A DNA stretch of 39,284 nt. Source: Oscillospiraceae bacterium. Lineage in GTDB: Bacteria > Bacillota > Clostridia > Oscillospirales > Ruminococcaceae. Made by a program: the position numbers and the translations under genes. The notes beneath the pieces are model-generated. The model had not been told where the DNA came from, made no database searches, and saw only the letters and a program-made list of their open reading frames with translations. Of the stretch, positions 19,546 through 26,967 are shown piece after piece (the first letter of the stretch is position 1; each line of letters starts with the position of its first letter). The stretch covers positions 1 through 39,284 of the forward strand of contig CACXZI010000013.1 of the NCBI GenBank assembly GCA_902772105.1. Direction: 5' to 3'.

Positions 19546-19602
19546 CTATGTCATATTTAATATATTAAAAATAATTATCTTTATTTTTAATTTGCCTTTC
19601 AT
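19546..19602 (-). pseudogene. 18-codon ORF resembling the start of the receptor-permease gene
   Basis: An ATG at 19602 behind AAAAGGAG opens an 18-residue frame, MKGKLKIKIIIFNILNMT, then stops. It aligns with the receptor start MAKKIKLKFAFILSSILT: basic residues, then hydrophobic, then I-L-x-x-T. I read it as a decayed copy of the receptor gene's 5' end with its ribosome site. A leader peptide is the alternative. Confidence 0.4.
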
Positions 19603-19884
19603 ATTAAAACAACTCCTTTTGTTGGGCTAATTAAGGTTTTTAAAGTTAAATTTATAATCAGAATATGTTTTATTTAATGATATCAAAAATGTTTAAATAA
19701 ATAAAGCTTTTTGTAAATTATTTTAAGGTAAAAAAAGTATTTTTTTGTTTATTGGTGTGATTTAATATTTAGCTTTATATTATTGAATTTAAATATAGTT
19801 CATTTTTAAATATTTGTTTAAATTTTATTGTGGATAATTCAAATTTTGGCTTTTTTTTAAATTTTGATAAAACTTCAAACTTAG

Positions 19885-20601
19885 TTTAGCAGGTTTAAAA
19901 AGGCTGATAAAATTTTTTGGCGAGTGATTTACTAAAAGTTATATTAAACTAACTACGTAATAAAAAAATGGCGAGTGGTATATTTTAATTTATATCAAAC
20001 CTTCTACGTAATAAAATAGTATTTAGCAGGTCTTAAAATTAGATTAAACTTTATGGTGAGTGGTTTACTGAAAAAAAGTTTAGCAGGTTTAATAAGTTAG
20101 ATTAAATTTCTTGGCGAGTGGTATATTTAAAAATTATATCAAACTTACTACGTAATGAAAAAAGAATTTAGCAGGTTTAATAAGTTAGATTAAATTTCAA
20201 ACATAGTTTAGCAGGTCTTAAAATTAGATTAAATTTCTTGGCGAGTGATTTACTAAAAGTTATATTAAACTAACTACGTAATGAAAAAATGGCGAGTGGT
20301 ATATTTAAAAATTATATTAAACTAACTACGTAATGAAAGAATTTAGCAGGCCGAATGAAGTTTTATTAAATTTCTTGGCGAGTGGTATATTTAAAAATTA
20401 TATTAAACTAACTACGTAATGAAAAAAATTCCAGCGAGATATAAATTTAAAGTAATAGCAAATTTAAAACGAAATGAAAAAGTTTCTTTAAATTTTATGG
20501 TGAGCGATATATTTAAAATAGTATTTAGCAGGTTTATTAAGTTAGATTAAACTTTATGGCGAGTGATATATTTAAAATTCCAGCAAACTTACTACGTAAT
20601 G
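19885..20601 (-). repeat. Field of interleaved repeats immediately downstream of hydE
   Basis: Two modules alternate. Module B on the minus strand is CATTACGTAGTWAGTTT, then an AT stretch and CCACTCGCCA. Module A is TTTAATCTAACTTATTAA followed by ACCTGCTAAA. Seven copies of the 17-base module B core lie at about 19946, 19996, 20141, 20267, 20319, 20405 and 20585; CTCGCC-like blocks occur about nine times and CCTGCT about seven. The last core (20585-20601) contains the hydE stop codon, so the protein's final residues FIT-stop are written by the repeat. 19603-19884 shows nothing else I can support. Confidence 0.88.
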
Positions 20602-21629
20602 AAAGGGTCTCCACGGGAAAGAGAGAATCTATATCCTGAGAGGTAGATATCTTTTTTTAGTTTTTTAAGAGTTTTTTCGGGACGTATTATTTTGTTGTTA
20701 TATAGGCTGTAGTTTTTAATATATTTTTTTGGTGAAATATTTGGCATAATAACGTTAGCACCACTATCTAATGCACTTTTCATAATTTTTTTATCTAGGC
20801 TAAAAAGAGAGGTTGTTGCAGGAATCAAAGCATTTTTAAAAAGAAGCCTTAAAATTGAAATTAGTCTTAGTGTTAGATTTATGCTGCCACTTTCGTAGTT
20901 TTTAAAGGGAGTATCTTTATGAGGGATAAAAGGGCCTATTCCAATCATTTCTGGTTTTAATTTTTGTAGGAACCTCAAATCTGCTATTAGATTTTTTGTT
21001 GTTTGAAAAGGTGAACCAACCATAAAACCAGATCCAACAACATATTTTAGTTCTTTTAGGTTGTAAAGGCAGTTGATTCTATTTTCTAAAGACATTTCTT
21101 TTGGGTGGAGTTTTTCATAATGATTTTTTGATATTGTTTCATGGCGAAGCAAAAACCTATCTGCTCCTGCTTTTAAAAGAGACTCATATGTTTTTTTTTC
21201 TCTTTCACCAATGCTTAAAGTTACTGCACAGTCTTTGAATTTTTGTTTTATTTTAAAAACAATTTCACAAAGTGTTTCGTCTTTAAAGAAAGGGTTTTCT
21301 CCTCCTTGCAAAACAAAAGTTTTTAGCCCTTGTTTATATCCTTTTTCGCAACATTCTAAAATTTCTTTTTCGGTTAATTGATATCTTTTTAGATTTAAAT
21401 TATCTTTTCTAATTCCACAATAAAAGCAGTTATTTTTGCAGTTATTTGTTATTTCTATTAACCCTCTTAAATAAACACTATTTTTATATATTTCTTGTCT
21501 TTTCTTTTTAGCCAGTTTAAAAAGAGGCTTTAAATCTTCTTTTGTTTCTAGCAAAAATTCTAAATTTTCATCAGATGTGTTTTCTTTTTCATATAGCTCT
21601 TTTGAAATTTTTAAAACTTTGTCGTTCAA
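20592..21629 (-). CDS. hydE: [FeFe]-hydrogenase H-cluster radical SAM maturase HydE
   Basis: Radical SAM enzyme that, with HydG and HydF, builds the dithiomethylamine-bearing diiron site of [FeFe] hydrogenase. 345 residues, normal length. The cluster motif CKNNCFYC holds C64, C68 and C71, preceded by LRGLIEITNN. HydE-typical strings follow: GIRKDNLNLKRYQLTEKEI, VLQGGENPFF, GADRFLLRHET, GIGPFIPHKDTPF, PATTSLF and GANVIMPNISPKKY. The accessory C-terminal Cys cluster of some HydE proteins is absent, which is common. Start TTG at 21629 with GGAGG 6 bases upstream. It follows prs and pth; 205 bp of its 5' end are duplicated upstream, and its 3' end merges with a repeat field. HydF, HydG and the hydrogenase are not in the window. 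Confidence 0.92.
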   Translation of the reverse strand: MNDKVLKISKELYEKENTSDENLEFLLETKEDLKPLFKLAKKKRQEIYKNSVYLRGLIEITNNCKNNCFYCGIRKDNLNLKRYQLTEKEILECCEKGYKQGLKTFVLQGGENPFFKDETLCEIVFKIKQKFKDCAVTLSIGEREKKTYESLLKAGADRFLLRHETISKNHYEKLHPKEMSLENRINCLYNLKELKYVVGSGFMVGSPFQTTKNLIADLRFLQKLKPEMIGIGPFIPHKDTPFKNYESGSINLTLRLISILRLLFKNALIPATTSLFSLDKKIMKSALDSGANVIMPNISPKKYIKNYSLYNNKIIRPEKTLKKLKKDIYLSGYRFSLSRGDPFIT

Positions 21630-21872
21630 CTAATGCCTCCTTTAAAAATAATATAAATTTTTGTTATTACCCCTTCTTAAATAAACACTGTTTTTATATA
21701 TTTCTTGTCTTTTCTTTTTAGCCAGTTTAAAAAGAGGCTTTAAATCTTCTTTTGTTTCTAGCAAAAATTCTAAATTTTCATCGGATGTGTTTTCTTTTTC
21801 ATATAGCTCTTTTGAAATTTTTAAAACTTTGTCGTTCAATTAATGCCTCCCTTAAAAATAATATAAAATTTT
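21463..21872 (-). repeat. Tandem duplication (offset 210 bp) of the hydE ribosome site and first 55 codons
   Basis: 21463-21662 and 21673-21872 are about 97% identical by eye: four substitutions and a couple of one-base indels. Both copies keep the GGAGG site and TTG start. The two coding differences are synonymous. Confidence 0.97.
21642..21839 (-). pseudogene. 5' fragment of hydE from a tandem duplication
   Basis: Starts at TTG 21839 behind its own GGAGG. Residues 1-55 are identical to HydE (from MNDKVLKISK to SVYLR), then the frame crosses the duplication junction and ends after RGNNKNLYYF. It lacks the radical SAM motif, so it cannot be an enzyme. It could still be translated between pth and hydE. 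The near-identity means the event is recent. Confidence 0.93.
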
Positions 21873-21875
21873 TGG

Positions 21876-22502
21876 TTAATTAAATTCGTTCATTGCTTTT
21901 TCAACTTCTCCTGAAACTATTAATTCGGTTGCCTTTTTTGCTTTTTCAAATGCTGAATCTAATTTTTCTTTTTCGGTTTCGCTAAATGTTGAAAGAACCC
22001 ATTTTGCTAGGTCATAATCTTTATGTGGCTTTTTTCCAACACCAATTTTGATTCTAACAAAATCTTCTTCCCCTGTATCATAAATTATGCTTTTTATTCC
22101 GTTATGCCCGCCTGCACTTCCTTTTTTCTTGATTTTAATTTCTCCAACGTCAAAAGAAATGTCGTCATATATAACTAACAAATCTTTAACACTTAGTTTA
22201 TAGTAATTAATAACTGCTTCAACTGCTTCTCCACTGTTGTTCATATATGTTATTGGTTTTAAAAATAAACACCGCACGTTGTTGATGTATAAATCTGTTA
22301 TAATTGCTTGAAATTTTCTTATGTTTTCTTTGTTTATTTTAACTATGTTAGATTTTAAAATATAGTCTATTGCCAAAAAGCCAGCATTATGCCGTGTGTT
22401 CTCATATTTAGGGGTTGGATTTCCAAGGCCAACCACAATTTTTTCAATTTTTGAATTAGTGTCGTTTGTTTTAATTTTTTCGAATAGTTTAAATATATTC
22501 AT
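21876..22502 (-). CDS. pth: Peptidyl-tRNA hydrolase
   Basis: Releases tRNA from prematurely dropped peptidyl-tRNA; essential in bacteria. 208 residues from ATG at 22502. VVGLGNPTPKYENTRHNAGF contains the catalytic His38 and the tRNA-binding Asn; LKPITYMNNSGEAV, DLLVIYDDISFDVGEIKIKK and GSAGGHNGIKSI complete the active site. The N-terminal extension of about 20 residues (MNIFKLFEKIKTNDTNSK) resembles that of clostridial Pth proteins. A GTG at 22511 overlaps the prs stop and would add three residues; neither start has a strong ribosome site, suggesting translational coupling to prs. In many Firmicutes pth follows prs and precedes mfd; here mfd is missing and hydE follows. Confidence 0.95.
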   Translation of the reverse strand: MNIFKLFEKIKTNDTNSKIEKIVVGLGNPTPKYENTRHNAGFLAIDYILKSNIVKINKENIRKFQAIITDLYINNVRCLFLKPITYMNNSGEAVEAVINYYKLSVKDLLVIYDDISFDVGEIKIKKKGSAGGHNGIKSIIYDTGEEDFVRIKIGVGKKPHKDYDLAKWVLSTFSETEKEKLDSAFEKAKKATELIVSGEVEKAMNEFN

Positions 22503-22507
22503 TTTAA

Positions 22508-23467
22508 TCACTCAAAAAGAGACGAAACAGATTCGTTGTTGTGGATTTTTTCTATTGCTTTTGCAAAAATATGAGAAACGGTTATAACTTCTATTTTTTC
22601 TGTTGCTTTTTCTTTTGTTAAAGGAATTGTGTCTGCTATTAAAAGTTTTTCTATTGAGCTGTTTTTAATTCGTTCTATTGCAGGGCCAGAAAGAACTCCA
22701 TGTGTTGCGCATGCATAAATTTTTTTCGCTTTTCCTATTTTAATTAAAGCATCAGCAGCATTACAAAGAGTTCCTGCTGTGTCTATCATATCATCAGCCA
22801 TTAAAACTGTTTTTCCTTCAACATTTCCTATTATATTTAAAACCTGCGAAACATTTGCTTTTTGTCTTCTTTTTTCAACTATTGCAATAGAAACATCTAA
22901 TTTTTCTGCAAGATTTCTAGCTCTTGTAACAGATCCAATATCAGGAGCTACAACAACTATTTCTTCTTTGTTTTTTTCAAAAGCTTTTTTAAAATGTTCA
23001 ATAAAAACAGCCATACCAACTAAATGATCTAGTGGAATGTTAAAAAAGCCTTGAATTTGTGGGGCATGTAAATCCATTGTTAAAACTCTATCTGCTCCTG
23101 CTGTTGAAATTAAATTTGCACATAGTCTTGATGAAATTGGATCTCTTGCTTTTGTTTTTCTATCTTGTCTTGCATAACCAAAATATGGAATAACAGCGGT
23201 TATTCTTCCTGCTGAAGCACGTTTTAGTGCATCGATAACTATTAAAAGTTCCATGATGTTTGTGTTAACTTCGTGGCAGGTTGATTGCAAAACAAAACAA
23301 TCACACCCTCTAACAGATTCTGTTATAGAAACAGAAATTTCGCCATCACTAAATTTGCTTGCTGTGCACGCACCCATTTTAAGATTTAAATCTTTAACTA
23401 TTAGTTTTGATAAGTTTTTGTTGGAATTACCAGAAAAAATTTTAATTTTGCTATTGTTAAAATTCAT
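22508..23467 (-). CDS. prs: Ribose-phosphate pyrophosphokinase (PRPP synthetase)
   Basis: Makes PRPP from ribose-5-phosphate and ATP, feeding purine, pyrimidine, NAD, His and Trp synthesis. 319 residues from ATG 23467, which has AAAGGA at the right spacing; an in-frame TTG at 23485 lies within that site and is rejected. Visible signatures: SDGEISVSITESVRGCD, the ATP-binding loop YGYARQDRK-like segment GYARQDRK, MDLHAPQIQGFF, the flexible-loop residues VEKRRQK, and the PRPP-binding VLMADDMIDTAGT. First gene of the prs-pth-hydE unit, with a near-consensus promoter. Confidence 0.97.
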   Translation of the reverse strand: MNFNNSKIKIFSGNSNKNLSKLIVKDLNLKMGACTASKFSDGEISVSITESVRGCDCFVLQSTCHEVNTNIMELLIVIDALKRASAGRITAVIPYFGYARQDRKTKARDPISSRLCANLISTAGADRVLTMDLHAPQIQGFFNIPLDHLVGMAVFIEHFKKAFEKNKEEIVVVAPDIGSVTRARNLAEKLDVSIAIVEKRRQKANVSQVLNIIGNVEGKTVLMADDMIDTAGTLCNAADALIKIGKAKKIYACATHGVLSGPAIERIKNSSIEKLLIADTIPLTKEKATEKIEVITVSHIFAKAIEKIHNNESVSSLFE

Positions 23468-23508
23468 AATAAAAAGTCCTTTCAATTTTTAACTTTATAG
23501 GTTACTTC

Positions 23509-23537
23509 ATTATACAATATTCTTTCAATTATATCAA
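23509..23537 (-). promoter_or_regulatory. Promoter for prs-pth-hydE
   Basis: Minus-strand TTGATA, 17-base spacer, TATAAT. The -10 lies about 42 bases from the prs ATG. Confidence 0.8.
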
Positions 23538-23586
23538 TATTTTACATAGTTTAAGATTTAAAATTAAATTTAAATTTTTATTTTTA

Positions 23587-23615
23587 TTGCAATTATATTT
23601 AAAATTTAATATAAT
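23587..23615 (+). promoter_or_regulatory. Promoter for pduL
   Basis: TTGCAA (23587-23592), 17 bases, TATAAT (23610-23615), about 77 bases ahead of the TTG start. It is divergent from the prs promoter, with 49 bases between them. Confidence 0.65.
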
Positions 23616-23691
23616 AAAAAAGTATGATTTAAAATTTAGAATGTTTTAACATATTTTTTGTTAATTGAAACTAGAAAAAGGAGAGTTTAAA

Positions 23692-24267
23692 TTGAAAAGG
23701 TTTATTGTGGAAGTTTCAGCAAGACATGTTCATTTGAATAAAGAAGCGGTTGAAATTCTTTTTGGAAAAGGATACAAATTAAATATTAAAAAAAATCTTT
23801 CCCAACCTCAGCAATATGTTTGTGAAGAAAAGGTTGAAGTTGTTGGAGAAAAATCTAGTTTAAAAAGAGTTTCTGTTTTAGGGCCAGAAAGAGAAGATGT
23901 TCAGGTTGAAATTTCAAAAACAGATTCTAGATCTCTTGGAATTGATGCTCCTGTTAGAGAATCTGGAGATTTAGATGGTAGTGCTGGTTGTGTTTTGGTT
24001 GGCCCTTGTGGAGAATTAAAATTAGAAAAAGGGGTTATTGTTGCAAAAAGGCATATACACATGACTCCAGAAGATGCCGATGAAATGGGGGTTAAAAATG
24101 GGGATGTTGTTTTTGTAGATATTCCTTCAAGGGAAAGATCTTTAATTTTTAAAGATGTTGTTGTTAGGGTTTCTAAGAATTATTCTCTTGCTATGCATAT
24201 AGACACAGATGAAGCAAATTCTTGTTTAGTTTCTTCGGATGTTAAAGGGGAAATTGTTAAAGTGTAG
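23692..24267 (+). CDS. pduL: PduL-type phosphate acyltransferase (phosphotransacylase)
   Basis: Converts acyl-CoA plus phosphate to acyl phosphate and CoA (acetyl or propionyl), giving ATP through a kinase. 191 residues. The two zinc-binding motifs are SARHVHL and AKRHIHM, the hallmark of the two-domain PduL fold; GPEREDVQVEIS and the RESGDLDGSAG segment are also typical. Start TTG at 23692 with AAAGGAGAG 6 bases upstream. No microcompartment-targeting N-terminal helix is visible, so it is probably the housekeeping cytosolic form that replaces Pta in some Clostridia. It leads a plus-strand unit with two further genes. Confidence 0.9.
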   Translation: MKRFIVEVSARHVHLNKEAVEILFGKGYKLNIKKNLSQPQQYVCEEKVEVVGEKSSLKRVSVLGPEREDVQVEISKTDSRSLGIDAPVRESGDLDGSAGCVLVGPCGELKLEKGVIVAKRHIHMTPEDADEMGVKNGDVVFVDIPSRERSLIFKDVVVRVSKNYSLAMHIDTDEANSCLVSSDVKGEIVKV

Positions 24268-24297
24268 TTTTAAAAATTAAAAAGGGGTTGATTTTTT

Positions 24298-24591
24298 ATG
24301 GAAGAAAAAAAATTTTTTATGTATAAAAATAGACCTTTAGTAAGAAAAGAAAACGTTATGTATTACGGTGATATAGGTGAAGATTATGTATGTATGTTAA
24401 CAATTGAGTCTTTTGATGAACTAAAAGACATTAAAATTGGGAATAAAATATTTTTGCAATTAATTTCAACAGACCCTAATGTTAGCACACAGGATGTTGT
24501 TGTTAAGCATACAGTTAAAGATAACTTATATGATGCATTAGATATTGCAGGAATTTGGATTGAAAGATATAAAAAAAGAGCAACGATATAA
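24298..24591 (+). CDS. Small conserved-looking protein of unknown function
   Basis: 97 residues, soluble, acidic-basic mixed, no membrane segment or Cys pair. It opens MEEKKFFMYKNRPLVRKENV, then MYYGDIGEDYVCMLTIESFD and GNKIFLQLISTDP, a beta-strand-rich pattern, and ends in an amphipathic segment with ERYKKRATI. ATG with AAAAGGGG 9 bases upstream; 30 bases after pduL and 35 before the next gene, so most likely co-transcribed. I do not recognise the family. The good ribosome site and codon pattern say it is a real gene. Confidence 0.75.
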   Translation: MEEKKFFMYKNRPLVRKENVMYYGDIGEDYVCMLTIESFDELKDIKIGNKIFLQLISTDPNVSTQDVVVKHTVKDNLYDALDIAGIWIERYKKRATI

Positions 24592-24626
24592 AAATATTTT
24601 GGTTATATTAAAAAGGAGAGAATGTT

Positions 24627-25892
24627 ATGGAAACAAATAAAGATAAACGTACGTCTAAAATTTTGATTTCTTCTTTGGTTGTTGTGGGGGTAGCTTTGTT
24701 TTTTTCTGTTTTTTTTGTTTTACCAAAGCTTTTAAGTGGGCCTAAAGAAGATGTTGTAGTTAAAAGTTTAGATGATTTTGAAGTTAATTTTTCAGATTTT
24801 TTGTTAGATACGGCCTTAAAGGTTAATGAAGTTGAGAGAAAAATTAAAAAAAATTTTGGAGATGAAGTAACTTTTGAAGATTTAAAAGAAACCCCAATTA
24901 ATGGGATTTCTGCTCTTGAATTTATAAAAGATAGTGTTTCAGGAAATTTAAATCGTAATTTGTTTGTTAGAGATGCAGCAAAAAAATTAAATATTGTTCT
25001 CACACCGCAAGAGATAAATGGTATAAAAGGTCAGGCATATCAAACATTTAAGAATTTAAATGTTAGCTTTAATGCAAAGGATATTGGTATATCTTTAGAT
25101 TCTTGTTGTAGAGCGTATGAAATTAATATGTTGGAACAAAAAATTTCAGAAGAGCTTTTTGGAGAAGGTAAATCAAAAGAAATAAAGGAAGATGAAATAA
25201 AGAAATTTGCTGAAGACAAAGATAAATTTGCTAGATATCAAATTATAAAGTTACCAGAATTTTTAGAAAATGTTAAGGTTAAAGATTGTAAAGAAGATGT
25301 TTTAAACAAAAAAGATGAAGAAAAGAAGGATGAAGAAAAGAAGGATGAAGAAAAGAAGGATGAAAAGGATGGGGAAGAATTAGTTATAGAAAAGTCTTTT
25401 GGAGTTAAAACAGTTAAAGAATTAAGAGATAAAATTTTCGATGAAATTAAAAGCAAAAAAAAGACTTGGGAAAATATAGCAGATGAATTAAAAAAAGCAT
25501 TTAAAAATAATATCTATATTCCAAAAGAACAAAATATGTATTTATATGATGAGGAAGAAGATGAAGAGAGTAGAGCAAATAAAGATTCAGAAACGAAGAA
25601 CTTAAAAGATAATATGAAAACTATGAATGGAGAAGATGTTAGAAAAATTGATTATGAAAGAGAAATAAGTTTGATACGAAAATATTCTATTGATGAAAAG
25701 ACTTTGAAAAAAGAAAAAGAAGCAATTAAAACAAAACTTGAAAGTGACATTAAAAAGCAATTTTTTGAAGAAATTGAAAAAGAAAATGAAGATAAAATTC
25801 AAACAAATGAAGATATTTTAAATTTAGATAATGTTAAAAAACAGGTTAAAAAGGTTTATAAATATAAGAAAAAGGAAGAATCGTTTTTCTAA
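24627..25892 (+). CDS. Membrane-anchored SurA/PrsA-like foldase relative (degenerate)
   Basis: 421 residues. One N-terminal membrane segment (about 11-34, ILISSLVVVGVALFFSVFFV) puts the rest outside the cell. Residues 50-170 resemble a SurA N-terminal domain: alpha-helical, with LTPQEINGIKGQAYQTFKNL, then a CCRAYEINMLEQK helix. FARYQIIKLPEF corresponds to the strand that opens a rotamase domain in PrsA, but the rest of that domain is not recognisable. A DEEKK tandem repeat (25316-25360) and charged coils follow. In Firmicutes a PpiC/SurA-type gene often lies in the prs-pth-mfd neighbourhood, which supports the reading. The Lys/Glu-rich C-terminus looks low-complexity and possibly decaying. 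Function is tentative. Confidence 0.5.
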   Translation: METNKDKRTSKILISSLVVVGVALFFSVFFVLPKLLSGPKEDVVVKSLDDFEVNFSDFLLDTALKVNEVERKIKKNFGDEVTFEDLKETPINGISALEFIKDSVSGNLNRNLFVRDAAKKLNIVLTPQEINGIKGQAYQTFKNLNVSFNAKDIGISLDSCCRAYEINMLEQKISEELFGEGKSKEIKEDEIKKFAEDKDKFARYQIIKLPEFLENVKVKDCKEDVLNKKDEEKKDEEKKDEEKKDEKDGEELVIEKSFGVKTVKELRDKIFDEIKSKKKTWENIADELKKAFKNNIYIPKEQNMYLYDEEEDEESRANKDSETKNLKDNMKTMNGEDVRKIDYEREISLIRKYSIDEKTLKKEKEAIKTKLESDIKKQFFEEIEKENEDKIQTNEDILNLDNVKKQVKKVYKYKKKEESFF

Positions 25893-25907
25893 AAAAAGGC
25901 AGAAAAA

Positions 25908-25994
25908 TGGTGCGGTTAAGAGGATTTGAACCTCCACTGAATTGCTTCAACCAGAACCTGAATCTGGCGCGTCTGCCGATTCCGCCATAACCGC
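25908..25994 (-). tRNA. tRNA-Leu (anticodon CAG)
   Basis: An 87-base class II tRNA with encoded CCA. Acceptor GCGGTTA pairs with TAACCGC. The anticodon stem CCAGA/TCTGG encloses TTCAGGT, anticodon CAG for CUG. The variable arm and the T-arm GAGG-TTCAAAT-CCTC are intact. It faces the foldase-like gene, whose stop is 16 bases away. Confidence 0.97.
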
Positions 25995-26018
25995 ATTTAA
26001 TATATATTAAATACAGTT

Positions 26019-26047
26019 ATTATATTAAAAATGTGTTAAAAAGTCAA
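26019..26047 (-). promoter_or_regulatory. Promoter for tRNA-Leu(CAG)
   Basis: Minus-strand TTGACT, 17 bases, TATAAT, ending about 24 bases before the tRNA 5' end. Back-to-back with the rimP promoter, only 24 bases between the -35 boxes. Confidence 0.8.
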
Positions 26048-26071
26048 ATTTTTGTATTTTTAAAATAATAT

Positions 26072-26100
26072 TTGACAAATAATATTATTTATGCTAGAAT
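26072..26100 (+). promoter_or_regulatory. Promoter of the rimP-nusA-infB cluster
   Basis: TTGACA (26072-26077), 17 bases, TAGAAT (26095-26100). A perfect -35 and a one-mismatch -10, giving a leader of about 78 bases before rimP. Confidence 0.85.
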
Positions 26101-26123
26101 GTGTTTAGTGTTTAATATTAAAG

Positions 26124-26156
26124 AAAGGCTGGGTTTTAAAAACCTAGTTTTTTTAT
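26124..26156 (+). terminator. Terminator-like hairpin in the rimP leader (possible attenuator)
   Basis: CTGGGTTT (26129-26136) pairs with AAACCTAG (26140-26147) over a 3-base loop, extended by G-U and A-T pairs, and is followed by seven Ts. It lies between the promoter and the rimP ribosome site, so it would end transcription early unless read through. As NusA acts on hairpin pausing and is encoded downstream, feedback is plausible but inferred. Confidence 0.6.
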
Positions 26157-26184
26157 TGTAAAATTTATGTAAAGGAGAAAAAAT

Positions 26185-26649
26185 ATGAATGTTTTAAGCA
26201 AAATAAGAGAGAATGTTGAGCCAATTGTTTTAAATCTTGGGATTAATGTTTGGGATGTTTTGTTTGAAAAAGAAGGAAGTAATAAATTTTTAAGAGTATA
26301 TATTTTTAAAGGAGATGGGGTTGCAATAACTTTAGATGATTGTGAGAAAGTTTCTTTAAAAGTTTCTGAAAAACTAGATGAAATGGATATAATTGAAGAA
26401 AAATACTTTTTAGAAGTGTCTTCGGTTGGAATAGAAAGAAAGTTAACAAAAGAAAAACATTTTATAAATTCAATAGGGAAAAAAGTTCATATAAAATTTA
26501 AAAAATCTTATGGAGGAAAGAAACATTTAAAAGGAATTTTAAAAGGTTTTGAAAATTTAACTATTAAACTGGAAACTAGTGATGAAATTTTTAGCATACC
26601 TTTTAAAAGTTGTCTATATGTTAAATTAGACGAAAAAGAAGAAGAATAG
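26185..26649 (+). CDS. rimP: Ribosome maturation factor RimP
   Basis: Assists assembly of the 30S subunit (S12/central pseudoknot region). 154 residues, the usual size. An N-terminal alpha/beta domain (ENVEPIVLNLGINVWDVLFE, RVYIFKGDGVAITLDDCEKV, FLEVSSVGIERKLTKEKHF) is followed by an SH3-like C-terminal barrel (GKKVHIKF, KGILKGFE, IPFKSCLYVKLD). The string LEVSSVGIERKL is the family hallmark (LEVSSPGLDRPL in others), with the Pro replaced by Val. ATG with AAAGGAG 8 bases upstream. First gene of the cluster; 318 bases separate it from nusA. Confidence 0.95.
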   Translation: MNVLSKIRENVEPIVLNLGINVWDVLFEKEGSNKFLRVYIFKGDGVAITLDDCEKVSLKVSEKLDEMDIIEEKYFLEVSSVGIERKLTKEKHFINSIGKKVHIKFKKSYGGKKHLKGILKGFENLTIKLETSDEIFSIPFKSCLYVKLDEKEEE

Positions 26650-26734
26650 AAAATAAAGTAAAATTATGTTTTATGATGCGGTTAAAATTTGGTTCATTAA
26701 AAACTATATTTTTGAAAATTGAAAAATATTTTAA

Positions 26735-26880
26735 AAATAATGAAAGTTTTTTAGTTTTTTTGAATAGAGTAAAAAGTGGTTTAAGATAATGTGAATTTCA
26801 AATTATTAACATTTGATTTGAAGTTTGTTATGTGTTAAAATAACAGAATTATGAATTATTTTTTAGTTAAAAACAAAATT
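26735..26880 (+). pseudogene. Possible decayed copy of the nusA 5' end
   Basis: Between rimP and nusA. AATGAAAG, GTTTTTTAG, TTTGAATA and then AGTTT..TGTTA..AAAACA-like blocks occur in the order seen at the start of nusA (ATGAAAG, GTTTTTTGAG, TTTGAATTA, AGTTTTGGCTGTTAGAAAACA), with gaps and stops. AT bias makes chance similarity possible, so this is a weak call. The rest of 26650-26967 shows only the candidate promoter. Confidence 0.3.
26813..26841 (+). promoter_or_regulatory. Candidate internal promoter for nusA
   Basis: TTGATT, 17 bases, TAAAAT with an extended TGT just upstream of the -10. It would give nusA its own transcript with a leader of about 120 bases. It overlaps the possible nusA remnant, so it may have arisen by chance. 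Confidence 0.45.
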
Positions 26881-26967
26881 AATTTTTAAATTTAATTAGT
26901 AGGTTTATTAATAAAATTAAAACAGAAAATGAAAAACTAAGAATTGTTAAGGAAGGGATAAAGTAAA

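Noticed and set aside
23665-23691. N-terminal extension of PduL from an in-frame upstream TTG
   Set aside because: Those codons include the AAAGGAGAG ribosome site itself; the TTG at 23692 is correctly spaced.
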